This document shows, in pieces, positions 40,976-49,842 of a DNA stretch of 58,838 nt (positions are counted from its first letter, which is position 1; each line of letters begins with the position of its first letter). Origin of the DNA: UBA1715 sp045600045 (GTDB lineage Bacteria; Bacteroidota; Bacteroidia; Bacteroidales; UBA1715); NCBI GenBank assembly GCA_045600045.1, contig JAZRXD010000037.1, forward strand, positions 1-58,838, given 5' to 3'. The notes under the pieces were generated by a model. The model saw only the letters and a list, made by a program, of their open reading frames with translations, did not search any database and had not been told where the DNA came from. The position numbers and the translations under genes were made by a program.

Positions 40976-41479
40976 TTATTTCTTAATGACAAATCGTTCT
41001 GTTAGAATAATCACCAATATGGTAAGTAATATGTTGAGGATCATTCTAAAGAACAAGAATCCTACATCTTCGAACGTGAATGTAAAACAGAAATATAATG
41101 TAATGTGATGAATGGCTATGCAAGGAGTTATATATTTTAATGTCCAAGCAGTACCGAAGTTAGCAAGGATAGGAACATTGTACTTTTCGTAACCGATACG
41201 TGGAGCAAGCAGTTTCAAGAAATACGGGCGCGAAGCGGCCATCATCACTGTGGCGCAGGAGTGCACTCCCAAGGAACTGATTGACAAATCCACAATAAAG
41301 CCTGTGACAAATGCAATGAGCAGAAGTATTGTAGGCGAAATCGTCACCGGCAGAATAAGAATGAACGTAAGATACAAATACGGAGTAATTGTGCCGATTG
41401 CAGGAATATTGTTGAACACCAATATCTGCAACAATATTATGGGAAAGAAGATTATGATATATCGGGTTATTTTCTCCAT
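40976..41479 (-). CDS. mreD: Rod-shape determining protein MreD
   Basis: The 167-residue protein has about five hydrophobic segments, with ILLQILVFNNIPAIGTITPY, VTGFIVDLSISSLGVHSCAT and ASRPYFLKLLAP, typical of the Bacteroidota MreD. It is an inner-membrane partner of MreB, MreC and RodA. Its ATG shares one base with the mreC stop (TAATG), suggesting coupled translation. Confidence 0.93.
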   Translation of the reverse strand: MEKITRYIIIFFPIILLQILVFNNIPAIGTITPYLYLTFILILPVTISPTILLLIAFVTGFIVDLSISSLGVHSCATVMMAASRPYFLKLLAPRIGYEKYNVPILANFGTAWTLKYITPCIAIHHITLYFCFTFTFEDVGFLFFRMILNILLTILVIILTERFVIKK

Positions 41480-42297
41480 TATTGAATGTCGCTTTCAATG
41501 CTTTCGCGTTCGTTTTTATATAAATCGCGGACTACGTACACGTAATCAATTCGTTTGAAGTCGGTTGAGAGTAGTACGTTAGCCGAGAAAAAGTTGTCGT
41601 TTTGATAGAAGGATTCAATTGTGCCGACCATTATTTCGCTTGGGAACAAGTTGGAGTAGGAATTTGTGACCAACGTGTCACCAATGTTCACCATAACGTG
41701 AAGTGGAATCTCTTCGAGGGTGGCAATTTTATAATCCTTACCATCCCATGTAAGGGAGCCATAGAATCCGGAGTTCTTGAATTTGGTACTTACCTTAAAG
41801 TGGGTGTTGAGTACCGTCATAACCAACGAGAAGTTTTTTGAAGTACGAACAACCACACCCACAATACCCGATGGGCAAATCACCGACATATTTTTGGAAA
41901 TGCCGTGCTTCCATCCCTTGTTAAGGGTGATGTAGTTGTTGATTTTGTTGGTTGAATTGTTAAGAACCTTTGCTGCGATATATTCATATTGCTGGTCATA
42001 GACTGTATCGACCACTTTGCTTGTAGTTATGCTGTGATCGAATTTAGAGAATTCCTGATTGGCGTAAAGGCGTGCATTTTCTTCGACAAGACGTTTGTTT
42101 GCGAAGTCGAGATAAAAATAGCGGGTAACCTTTTGGTTAAAGGAATTTAAACGTCCTTGAAAAGCGTTCGAAACAACTCCGAAGCGACTTTTCTGAGGTT
42201 CGTTGAAGTTTACTATAAAGATAAAAGATACTATTTGCAGTAGTACAAAAAGCAATATAAAGCTATGCTTCTCTATAAATGCAAATAGTTCCTTCAT
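41479..42297 (-). CDS. mreC: Rod-shape determining protein MreC
   Basis: The 272-residue protein has one N-terminal membrane segment, a coiled coil (LDFANKRLVEENARLYANQE) and the periplasmic beta-barrel domain (VLNNSTNKINNYITLNKGWK, GIVGVVVRTSKNFSLVMTVL). MreC links cytoplasmic MreB to the peptidoglycan machinery. It starts 12 bp after mreB. Confidence 0.94.
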   Translation of the reverse strand: MKELFAFIEKHSFILLFVLLQIVSFIFIVNFNEPQKSRFGVVSNAFQGRLNSFNQKVTRYFYLDFANKRLVEENARLYANQEFSKFDHSITTSKVVDTVYDQQYEYIAAKVLNNSTNKINNYITLNKGWKHGISKNMSVICPSGIVGVVVRTSKNFSLVMTVLNTHFKVSTKFKNSGFYGSLTWDGKDYKIATLEEIPLHVMVNIGDTLVTNSYSNLFPSEIMVGTIESFYQNDNFFSANVLLSTDFKRIDYVYVVRDLYKNERESIESDIQ

Positions 42298-42309
42298 CAG
42301 TATATATCA

Positions 42310-43332
42310 TTATCGAATAAGGAATTGGTACCTATCGATATTCTTTAAAGCGATTCCTGTTCCGCGAGCAACAGAGTGTAGAGGATCTTCGGCAACTTTA
42401 AACGTAATACCGGTCTTTCTTGCCAAACGTTGATCCAAACCTTTCAACAATGCTCCACCACCAGTCAACCAAATTCCGTCGCGGGCAATGTCGGCGTACA
42501 ATTCAGGAGGAGTGGCTTCCAATGCTGCGATAACTGCGTTTTCGATTTGGGTAAGAGGTTCTTCCAACCAAGCAGCTGTTTCCATGTGTGAAACCGGAAT
42601 CTCCAAAGGAGCAGCGGTAACTTGGTGAGGACCACGTACAATATATTCTGCAGGTGGGTTGTCAAGGTCTGGAAGAGCTGAACCTACGTGGATTTTAATC
42701 TCTTCAGCTGTTCTTTCACCAATTTTAATGCTGTTGTTTGCACGAAGTGCTTCTTGGATTTTAGCCGTGAATACGTCGCCGGCAACTTTGATTGATTTAT
42801 CGCAAACAATACCGCCCAAAGCAATTACGGCGATTTCGGTTGTACCACCACCTATATCAACAATCATGCTGCCTTGAGCTTCTTCCACGTTCAATCCGAT
42901 ACCGATGGCGGCTGCCATAGGTTCGTGAATCATATATACTTCGCGGCCTCCGGCGTTTTCGGCAGAGTCGCGTACGGCACGAAGCTCTACTTCGGTACAA
43001 CCAGAAGGAATGCAGACTACAATTCTTAACGATGGCGTGAAGAAGTGAGATTTCTGTTCCATCATTTTAATCATACCACGAATCATAAGTTCTGCGCAGT
43101 TGAAGTCGGCAATCACACCGTCTTTCATAGGGCGGACAACTTTTAATCCTCCGTGGACTTTACCCATCATTTTGCGGGCTTCCGTTCCAATGGCTACTGC
43201 TTGTTGCGTTTGTGTGTCAAGAGCTACAATACTTGGTTCGTCAACTACAACTTTATCGTTTTGGATAATGATAGTGTTGGCAGTACCTAAATCTATAGCG
43301 ATATCTTGAGAAAGAAATGAAAATAATCCCAT
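42310..43332 (-). CDS. mreB: Rod-shape determining protein MreB (bacterial actin)
   Basis: The 340-residue actin-family protein has phosphate-binding motifs (IAIDLGTANTII, SMIVDIGGGTTEIAVIALGG) and GIWLTGGGALLKGLDQRL. MreB filaments direct side-wall synthesis. The first gene of the mreBCD-mrdA-rodA block, it lies 16 bp downstream of purH, so purine synthesis and cell shape are probably co-transcribed, an order common in Bacteroidota. Confidence 0.97.
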   Translation of the reverse strand: MGLFSFLSQDIAIDLGTANTIIIQNDKVVVDEPSIVALDTQTQQAVAIGTEARKMMGKVHGGLKVVRPMKDGVIADFNCAELMIRGMIKMMEQKSHFFTPSLRIVVCIPSGCTEVELRAVRDSAENAGGREVYMIHEPMAAAIGIGLNVEEAQGSMIVDIGGGTTEIAVIALGGIVCDKSIKVAGDVFTAKIQEALRANNSIKIGERTAEEIKIHVGSALPDLDNPPAEYIVRGPHQVTAAPLEIPVSHMETAAWLEEPLTQIENAVIAALEATPPELYADIARDGIWLTGGGALLKGLDQRLARKTGITFKVAEDPLHSVARGTGIALKNIDRYQFLIR

Positions 43333-43348
43333 GATTTAAGTTTATCTA

Positions 43349-44938
43349 TTAGTGTTTAAAATGTCTTCTACCTGTGAATACCATTGCGATGCCGAATTCG
43401 TTGCAGGCATCGATTACTTCTTCGTCGCGGATGCTGCCACCTGGTTGCACAATGTATTTGATGCCGAATTCGTTGCAAGCTTCAACGCTATCTTTGAATG
43501 GGAAGAATGCGTCGGAAATCAAGACTGATTCGGAAATTTTACATCCACTTTTCAGGTTGAAGCGTGGAATAGTCAAACGTTGCAAGCTGTCGATACGGTT
43601 CGGTTGTCCCATGCCTGCACCAGTCAACCAATATGAGCCATCTTCGGCTTCGGATACAAGCGACATTGAATTACTTTTTAGGTATTTACAAGCTTGGGTT
43701 CCGAATTTTGCCAAGTCAATTTGCTTTTCGCTGAATGTTTTTCCAGTTACAGGTTTGTATTCCGTATCCATTCCTTCGTCTTCGTCTTGTACCAAAAGTC
43801 CGCCGTTTACGGAACGATACAATTTTTCGCCTGTTATAGCAGGTTTAACAGGAGTAACGAGTACGCGAAGGTTTTTCTTTTTTGCAAGAATTTCTTTTGC
43901 TTCGTCGGTATATGAAGGAGCAATCATTATTTCGATGAACTTGCCTGTGAACCAGTTTGCAATCTCAGCATCGACTTCGCTTGTGAAGCAAACAATTCCT
44001 CCGTAGGCGCTTACAGGATCGCCAGCCCAAGCCAATTCCAATGCACGCATTGGTGTGCTTGCTACTGCCAAACCGCATGGGTTAAGGTGTTTAACAACCG
44101 AAACGGCCACTTTGTTCTTGATATTGGATACAGAGTTGTAGGCATCACTTGCTGATTTCCAAGCGGCATCGGCATCAAGCATATTGTTGTATGATATTTC
44201 TTTTCCTTGCAAACATGGCGAGTTTGCCAATGTATGTTCCAATTTGGTATTGGCGAATTGATAGAACACAGCTTTTTGGTGAGGATTTTCGCCATAGCGG
44301 AGTACCTTACCGTTTGTTAGGCTAATCTTTTCGGAGGCGTCGTTGCCTTGGTTAAAATAGTTGAAGATTGCCGAGTCGTAGTGTGACGAAACGTTGAATG
44401 CATCGCAGGCAAAACTTTTACGGTCTTCAATTGAGCTCACGCCTTTCTTTTCCGTCAACAAAGTGTCCAATTTGCCATATTGTTGTTTCGAAGCAACGAT
44501 AATTACATCCTTGAAGTTTTTAGCTGCCGCACGGATTAATGAAATACCACCTATATCAATTTTTTCGATGATGTCTTGTTCGGTAGCTCCCGAAGCAACT
44601 GTTTGTTCAAATGGGTAAAGGTCAACTATAACCAAATCAATTTCGGGAATTTGGTATTGAGTCATTTGGGCTTGGTCGCCTTCGTTGTCGCGACGAGCCA
44701 AAATACCACCGAATACTTTTGGATGAAGTGTTTTTACACGTCCGCCCAATATTGACGGATATGACGTTAAACTTTCAACAGGAGTAACTTTACATCCCAA
44801 CGATTCCAAAAATGTTTGTGTTCCGCCAGTGGAATAGAATGTAATGCCTAATTCTTTTAATTTCAGTACAATACTGTCCAAACCATCTTTGTGGTAAACT
44901 GAAATTAATGCCGATTTGATTTTTTTATCTGAGCTCAT
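43349..44938 (-). CDS. purH: Bifunctional AICAR transformylase/IMP cyclohydrolase
   Basis: PurH carries out the last two steps of IMP synthesis. The 529-residue protein has the N-terminal cyclohydrolase domain (KSALISVYHKDGLDSIVLKL, FYSTGGTQTFLESLG, HPKVFGGILARRDN) and the C-terminal transformylase (LRYGENPHQKAVFY, VVKHLNPCGLAVA, and VQPGGSIRDEEVIDACNEFG). Length is normal. It heads the operon with mreB. A -7 box lies 22 bp upstream of the start. Confidence 0.97.
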   Translation of the reverse strand: MSSDKKIKSALISVYHKDGLDSIVLKLKELGITFYSTGGTQTFLESLGCKVTPVESLTSYPSILGGRVKTLHPKVFGGILARRDNEGDQAQMTQYQIPEIDLVIVDLYPFEQTVASGATEQDIIEKIDIGGISLIRAAAKNFKDVIIVASKQQYGKLDTLLTEKKGVSSIEDRKSFACDAFNVSSHYDSAIFNYFNQGNDASEKISLTNGKVLRYGENPHQKAVFYQFANTKLEHTLANSPCLQGKEISYNNMLDADAAWKSASDAYNSVSNIKNKVAVSVVKHLNPCGLAVASTPMRALELAWAGDPVSAYGGIVCFTSEVDAEIANWFTGKFIEIMIAPSYTDEAKEILAKKKNLRVLVTPVKPAITGEKLYRSVNGGLLVQDEDEGMDTEYKPVTGKTFSEKQIDLAKFGTQACKYLKSNSMSLVSEAEDGSYWLTGAGMGQPNRIDSLQRLTIPRFNLKSGCKISESVLISDAFFPFKDSVEACNEFGIKYIVQPGGSIRDEEVIDACNEFGIAMVFTGRRHFKH

Positions 44939-44959
44939 TTGATTTGATTTTTGCTACAA

Positions 44960-44967
44960 CAAAAGTA
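44960..44967 (-). promoter_or_regulatory. -7 box of the purH-mre-rod operon
   Basis: TACTTTTG on the minus strand fits TAnnTTTG, 22 bp before the purH ATG. No -33 TTTG lies at the standard distance. Confidence 0.5.
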
Positions 44968-44981
44968 TAATTTTCTATTAA

Positions 44982-45980
44982 TTATTCCGACTTAAACGCA
45001 TATTTCCTTACGTAAATATTTGAACCCGTTTCCAACGTGTTTTCGGGTGTTGCTTTGTTCAAACGTGCGAGTCGTGTGGCCTGCATTCCGTAGAGTTGCG
45101 ATATGGTATAGAATGTTTCACCGTCGCGTACGGTGTGAGTGGTGTATTTACTTTCGGCACGTAGGGATTTTTGTTCTATATAGACCATTGCCCCTTCAGG
45201 AATGACTTGTCCGGCTTTGAAGTCGTTGATTGCGTAAAGTTTCCACATAGGGATAGAGAATCGGTGGGCAATTTGGTACATAGTCTCGTTTTTGTCGAGT
45301 ATGATGAATTTCTTGCCGTTGTTCTTGTAGATTTTCTTATCGTGTTTTGTGGAGATTGATTCGTTGGTCCATGGAGTAGGAGGTTCGATTTTAGAGGTTG
45401 GGGCATCGCCTTTCACAATTACGTCGTTCTCCTTTTCCTTGCGTGTTTTTTCGCGGAACATATCGGAAGTCATGGAATCGTATTTGTAGAGTTCTCCGTC
45501 TTCGATGATTTTTATAAGTAGTTTAGGATAGTCGGGGTTGGTTGCGTAGCCGGCGCGTTTGAGTCCATAAGCCCACGATTTGTAATCTTTTGGGTCGAAT
45601 TCAAACAAGAAAGCGTAGCGTTGTCCGTTGCGCAGGAAGTTGGAGTGATCGACGTAGGAGTCGTACACATCGTCGTACACACGGAAACATTCACCCTTGG
45701 CGTCGTCGTCGTGGTAGATGCGCTTGCCTTGCCATGAACTATGGCATTTAATACCGAAATGGTTGTTGGAAGCAATGGATAGTTCACTGTTGCCGTTGCT
45801 CGATTCCAAACAGCCTTGTGCCAACGTGATGCTGGCTGGTATGCCTACACGTTCCATTTCCTGTACGGCCAATTTTGCGTACTTGGTAACGTATTCCTCG
45901 CGCGACATTTTTGCATTTTGTGCAAAGACCGATGCAAGAGAAATGTGTAGTATTACAAGGAAAGACAGTATTCTTTTCAT
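44982..45980 (-). CDS. Glucosaminidase (peptidoglycan hydrolase) with two LysM domains
   Basis: From MKRILSFLVILHISLASVFA (45980) the protein has 332 residues; a longer frame reaches 46037. After the signal peptide, residues 25-180 are a glucosaminidase domain (GH73-like): GIPASITLAQGCLESSNGNS, NNHFGIKCHSSWQGK, FRVYDDVYDSYVDHSNFLR. The catalytic Glu is probably in CLESSNG. Two LysM modules follow (about 225-270 and 285-330; ILDKNETMYQIAHRF, THTVRDGETFYTISQLYG) that bind peptidoglycan. It should trim the cell wall, and lies beside the cell-shape operon on the same strand. Confidence 0.94.
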   Translation of the reverse strand: MKRILSFLVILHISLASVFAQNAKMSREEYVTKYAKLAVQEMERVGIPASITLAQGCLESSNGNSELSIASNNHFGIKCHSSWQGKRIYHDDDAKGECFRVYDDVYDSYVDHSNFLRNGQRYAFLFEFDPKDYKSWAYGLKRAGYATNPDYPKLLIKIIEDGELYKYDSMTSDMFREKTRKEKENDVIVKGDAPTSKIEPPTPWTNESISTKHDKKIYKNNGKKFIILDKNETMYQIAHRFSIPMWKLYAINDFKAGQVIPEGAMVYIEQKSLRAESKYTTHTVRDGETFYTISQLYGMQATRLARLNKATPENTLETGSNIYVRKYAFKSE

Positions 45981-46298
45981 TGGAATGAATTGTGTAAAAA
46001 TATTTTTGACGCATTCAAAAATACTCAAGCGGCGCAAATAAAAAAGGGGTTTTTAATAAAAGAATTTCACAAGTTATTATCAAGTTGGTTTATGAATGGA
46101 TTGGAGAAACAGTTACGATGTTTTATGATTGGGAAAATAGTATTGGTTAGGGATGGTTTCGAAAAATCGATTCTTCATTAATCACTATTTTTTGTTTTTT
46201 CAAGAAAAAGACATTTATTTGCATAGAGTAAAGTTTTGCAATAATACAATCGTACTATAATTATAATGACTTGTATGGTTCGTATAGTGGCATCTAAT

Positions 46299-47441
46299 AT
46301 GTATTCTTCTTTGAAGAAGGTGGTCTTTTTATGCACAATGATGTTGCTTACGTGGGGAAATGTGTGGGCGGAAACAATGCTAAATACAGAGTATAAAAGT
46401 GGAACAACAACTATTAGGGATGATGTAAAAACTCATGAGCATACGGAAGGAAGTCTCCTTAAGCGTACGGTTTACGATGATTTAATTATTTCGGGCACAG
46501 GAACAGTCGTTATTATTTCAGGTGATTTGACTATGAATGGAAAATTAACTGTTTCAAAAGGAGCAACGTTAATTGTAGAAGGTGATTTGTTTCAAAACGA
46601 AGATGTTTCTTTAGATGGAGGCAAGTTGATTGTAAAAGGTGATTGGAAATCTGATGCATCAACTAATAGTATAAAGGTGACTGATGATGAGAATAGTCTT
46701 TTCGCTGTGTTAGGATCTTATAATAATGGTGGTTATGGTATTTTGATTGACCCGAAAATTCTTGTGGTGTATAATGGGGAAGAGACAGGTTGGCCCATAT
46801 CAATACCGAAACAGACGGATAGCAAGTATGTCTATGTTCCCGAATCAATTAGTTCATATACCGATGAGTCAGCCGGAGCATATGAAAAGGCAGAACAAAC
46901 GTTAACTGATTTTTCTTCTCTTCTCCCAATCTCCCTCAATTATTTTGTTGCCACCCAAAAAGGCGACGAAGTAGTATTTGAATGGCAAACGGCATCGGAG
47001 ATTAACAACGATTTCTTTACTGTGGAATATTCCATAGACGGCGTACGTTTTTATGAGCTGTTTCGCGAAGATGGTAATGGAACAACTTCCGTAACGAATG
47101 ATTACCATGCAACAATTTCTGTCGGAGAATTTGCAGCTGTCACTTATTTCCGCCTTAAACAAACAGACTTTGCCGGAGAATATTCATACTCCAATGTGAT
47201 ATTTATCCCAATAGAACAAGAAGTAAACGATTTATACGTGTTTCCTAATTCAACAACGGATTACGTTACAGTGTCGGGAAATGTAGGTTCTGCGTACGTA
47301 AGCGATAGATATGGCAAAAAAATGTCGTGTATGCAAATTTCCGAAAACACATTCGATGTTGCTGGTTTGTCTGTTGGAACATATTACGTGGTAGTCAATA
47401 CCAAGAATGGAAAAATAGTTTTGCCGTTCGTTAAGAAATAA
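46299..47441 (+). CDS. T9SS-exported protein with beta-helix-like start
   Basis: Read from MYSSLKKVVFLCTMMLLTWG (46299) the protein has 380 residues; a longer frame starts at 46266. After a signal peptide, short repeated strands (VVIISGDLTMNGKLTVSKGA, VEGDLFQNEDVSLDGGKLIV) suggest a small beta-helix (about 60-140). Next is the domain typical of exported Bacteroidota proteins, ISLNYFVATQKGDEVVFEWQ and TASEINNDFFTVEYSIDGVRF (about 220-310), and finally a type IX sorting domain (last 70; VSDRYGKKMSCMQI, GTYYVVVNTKNGKI). It has no recognisable enzyme activity. It lies beside the ubiquitin fusion, which has the same kind of export signals. Confidence 0.83.
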   Translation: MYSSLKKVVFLCTMMLLTWGNVWAETMLNTEYKSGTTTIRDDVKTHEHTEGSLLKRTVYDDLIISGTGTVVIISGDLTMNGKLTVSKGATLIVEGDLFQNEDVSLDGGKLIVKGDWKSDASTNSIKVTDDENSLFAVLGSYNNGGYGILIDPKILVVYNGEETGWPISIPKQTDSKYVYVPESISSYTDESAGAYEKAEQTLTDFSSLLPISLNYFVATQKGDEVVFEWQTASEINNDFFTVEYSIDGVRFYELFREDGNGTTSVTNDYHATISVGEFAAVTYFRLKQTDFAGEYSYSNVIFIPIEQEVNDLYVFPNSTTDYVTVSGNVGSAYVSDRYGKKMSCMQISENTFDVAGLSVGTYYVVVNTKNGKIVLPFVKK

Positions 47442-47707
47442 ATGCATTATTCAAAAATTTCTATACGCCGCCCCATTTAGTCGGACTCGTTCTGCTTTTA
47501 TATGAAATGATTTTTATAAAGTCACACTTGCTATTAGTGAGTTATATTTTTTTATTACTGTTTGTAACAGTTTAGATTTGAATGTTCAGCACGTATTTTA
47601 AACGACTCGTATTTTTATCTAAATACATATCTCTCAGATAAATACTAATTGTAATTTAAATATTTACGGTATTAAATTTTTATTAATTTTTAACGTCTAA
47701 AAAAGTT

Positions 47708-48868
47708 ATGAGAAGTCTAAAATCCTTTTTAGCATTATTGCTAATTGTGGCTCTGAATGTTGATTCGTATGCCATGCAAATTTTTGTGGAGACTCTGACG
47801 GGTGAAACACTAACTCTCGATGTTGAGCCGTCGGATACATTTGAAAATGTAAAAACTAAAATCCAAGACCAAAAGGATTTATTGCCTGACCGACAACATT
47901 TGATTTTTGCTGGTAAATATCTTACAGACAATAGCACTTTAGCTGATTACAACATTCAAAAAGAGTCAACCTTGCTTTTGATTTTGTCTGATGAGTATGA
48001 CGAAAACGGTTTCGTTACGATTGGTGAAACTTTGTATTATCAAGATCCTACATTTGTCGAAGGCGTTTATCAAATTGCTAATGCAGGAAACCTTTATTGG
48101 TTTGCTGAATATGTAAACAAAGGTGGCAAAAACACCAAAGCCAATGCCTTCCTTGTAAACGACATTGTTGTAAACAAGAACGTTTTAGATAAGGACGGCA
48201 ATCTCAACACTGGCGATTTCAAGTCGTGGACTCCTATTGGATACAATTCAGATTTCAGCGGTACTTTCGATGGCAATGGCCATGCAATAAGCGGAATATT
48301 TTGCAATAGCAGTTCTAGTATAGGTTTGTTCGGAAAAACATCGGAGAATGCAATCATCAAAAACGTAGGCGTTATTGATTCGTATTTTGAAGGGGTTAAT
48401 AATGTCGGTGGCGTGTGCGGAATTGGTTCTGCATCTATCATAAACTGTTACAATACAGGTACAGTAAAAGGCAATGATTATGTCGGTGGCGTGTGTGGAT
48501 ATGGTGATATGGGCAATAATAATTACTATTTAGAAAATTCAGCAAGTCAAGGCATGGGCGGTGGCTATTGCGAAGCTACAGCACAAACAGCGACACAATT
48601 TGCCGATGGCACAGTAGCGAAGAAATTACACAATGACGTAGATGGCTCTGTTTGGGGACAAAATACTTCAAAAGACTCATTGCCTAATTCCAGCGGAAAA
48701 ATCATCTTCACGGCCAGTGTTTCTGCGTCAGAAAACGGAATAGTTTCAGGTACAAGCGGTGAGTATGAATACAACAGCAAGTTCGCAATTGAAGCCACTC
48801 CAAACACAGGCTATCACTTTGTGAACTGGAGCAATGGAAGTACCGAAATCAAGGATACAAAGTTGTAG
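47708..48868 (+). CDS. Secreted ubiquitin-fold fusion protein, 5' part
   Basis: A signal peptide (residues 1-22, ending DSYA) is followed at once by a ubiquitin domain beginning MQIFVETLTGETLTLDVEPS and ending KESTLLLIL. Over 71 positions it is identical to human ubiquitin at 51 (my count). Ubiquitin Lys27, 29, 48 and 63, Leu8 and Ile44 are kept; Lys6, 11 and 33 are changed and the RLRGG tail is absent. Residues 100-260 follow the GLUG pattern (VNNVGGVCGIGSASIINCYN, VGGVCGYG); then a Listeria-Bacteroides-type repeat (GEYEYNSKFAIEATPNTGYH). The frame stops at 48868, but the next frame continues the same protein; one base seems lost in the A-run near 48859. The product, about 660 residues if restored, would be T9SS-exported. 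Close to the known secreted ubiquitin of Bacteroides fragilis in idea, but here a fusion. Confidence 0.9.
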   Translation: MRSLKSFLALLLIVALNVDSYAMQIFVETLTGETLTLDVEPSDTFENVKTKIQDQKDLLPDRQHLIFAGKYLTDNSTLADYNIQKESTLLLILSDEYDENGFVTIGETLYYQDPTFVEGVYQIANAGNLYWFAEYVNKGGKNTKANAFLVNDIVVNKNVLDKDGNLNTGDFKSWTPIGYNSDFSGTFDGNGHAISGIFCNSSSSIGLFGKTSENAIIKNVGVIDSYFEGVNNVGGVCGIGSASIINCYNTGTVKGNDYVGGVCGYGDMGNNNYYLENSASQGMGGGYCEATAQTATQFADGTVAKKLHNDVDGSVWGQNTSKDSLPNSSGKIIFTASVSASENGIVSGTSGEYEYNSKFAIEATPNTGYHFVNWSNGSTEIKDTKL

Positions 48869-48885
48869 TTAGCGATACCGCTCTT

Positions 48886-49701
48886 GTGGCAACTTTCGAG
48901 GCGCATTCGTTCGGCAACTGGGATACTACATTGGTAGCAACTTGCACTGAATATGGCTTGCGTACACATGTTTGCGCTTGCGGTGTAGAAGAAATAGATA
49001 CAATTCCTGCAACAGGTCACAATTACGAATTTACAGGAATCACATGGTCGGCAGATACAACTTCGGCAATTGCAACATTCGCTTGCGTAAAATCAGACGA
49101 TAGTTTCAACAGTGATTGTGTAGTGGAAATCGACACCGTTTTGGCAACTTGCACAGCTGACGGCTACATTAAATATGTTGCTACACTTGGTTCAATAATC
49201 GAAACAACCGACGGCGACACAATCATTGTGGTTCTTCCAGCAACAGGCCACGTATTTGGTGAACCAACATTTGCGTGGGCAGAAGAATACACTGCCGCAA
49301 AAGCAACATTCGTTTGCGAAAAAGAAGGTGCTACGGAAACAATTGACGGCGTGATAACAGCCGACACAACGGTAGCTCCAACAACCGAAGCCGAAGGCTT
49401 GTTGGTTTATACGGCAACATTCACATTCAACGGCGAAACCTATACCGATACGCAAGAAGAAATTTTGGATAAGTTGCCATCTACGGCAATCGATGACGTA
49501 CAGGCAAATCAAGTAAAGGTTTGGGGATACAATCGCGTGGTGTATATAGAAAATGCCGAAGGAACGGTACAAGTGTTCGACGCAACCGGACATTTGTTGA
49601 AATCAGCAGAAATCTACGATGCACATAGCGAAATCACAATGGAACGTTCCGGAGTGTACGTTGTTGTGGTGGAAGGTAAGGCATATAAGATTTTCAATTA
49701 A
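48886..49701 (+). CDS. 3' part of the ubiquitin fusion: repeats and T9SS sorting domain
   Basis: This frame reads on from KVVVSDTALVATFEAHSFGN, the natural continuation of the upstream protein after STEIKDT. The GTG at 48886 is only the first possible start; no signal peptide or promoter precedes it, so it is not an independent gene. It contains two or more repeats of the type GLRTHVCACGVEEIDTIPAT / GHNYEFTGITW and CTADGYIKYVATLG, then GLLVYTATFTFNGETYTDTQ. The last 70 residues (RVVYIENAEGTVQVFDATGH, SGVYVVVVEGKAYKIF) are a type IX sorting domain. With the frame restored, the ubiquitin domain would sit at the N-terminus of a surface-bound protein. Confidence 0.85.
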   Translation: MATFEAHSFGNWDTTLVATCTEYGLRTHVCACGVEEIDTIPATGHNYEFTGITWSADTTSAIATFACVKSDDSFNSDCVVEIDTVLATCTADGYIKYVATLGSIIETTDGDTIIVVLPATGHVFGEPTFAWAEEYTAAKATFVCEKEGATETIDGVITADTTVAPTTEAEGLLVYTATFTFNGETYTDTQEEILDKLPSTAIDDVQANQVKVWGYNRVVYIENAEGTVQVFDATGHLLKSAEIYDAHSEITMERSGVYVVVVEGKAYKIFN

Positions 49702-49723
49702 TATTTGAAAATCAACAATTGAT

Positions 49724-49760
49724 AAAAAACCTTCGGGGCATAAGCTTCGAAGGTTTTTTT
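49724..49760 (+). terminator. Rho-independent terminator
   Basis: AAAAAACCTTCG (49724-49735) and CGAAGGTTTTTT (49748-49759) form a perfect stem with a T-run. It ends the ubiquitin-fusion gene. Confidence 0.92.
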
Positions 49761-49794
49761 ATGCATGACGCACAATGTATAATTCACATTTTTA

Positions 49795-49802
49795 TATCTT
49801 TG
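49795..49802 (+). promoter_or_regulatory. -7 box of the lipoprotein gene at 49843
   Basis: TATCTTTG fits TAnnTTTG, about 40 bp before the ATG. No -33 TTTG is seen. Confidence 0.45.
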
Positions 49803-49842
49803 AAGAAAAATTATTAATGTTAAATTATAACAAAACAAAGTA

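Noticed and set aside
43374..44006. 210-residue plus-strand open frame in purH
   Set aside because: Complement of a conserved purH region.
45990..46181. 63-residue plus-strand frame before the 46299 gene
   Set aside because: No promoter, no recognisable domain; overlaps the start region of the minus-strand glucosaminidase gene.
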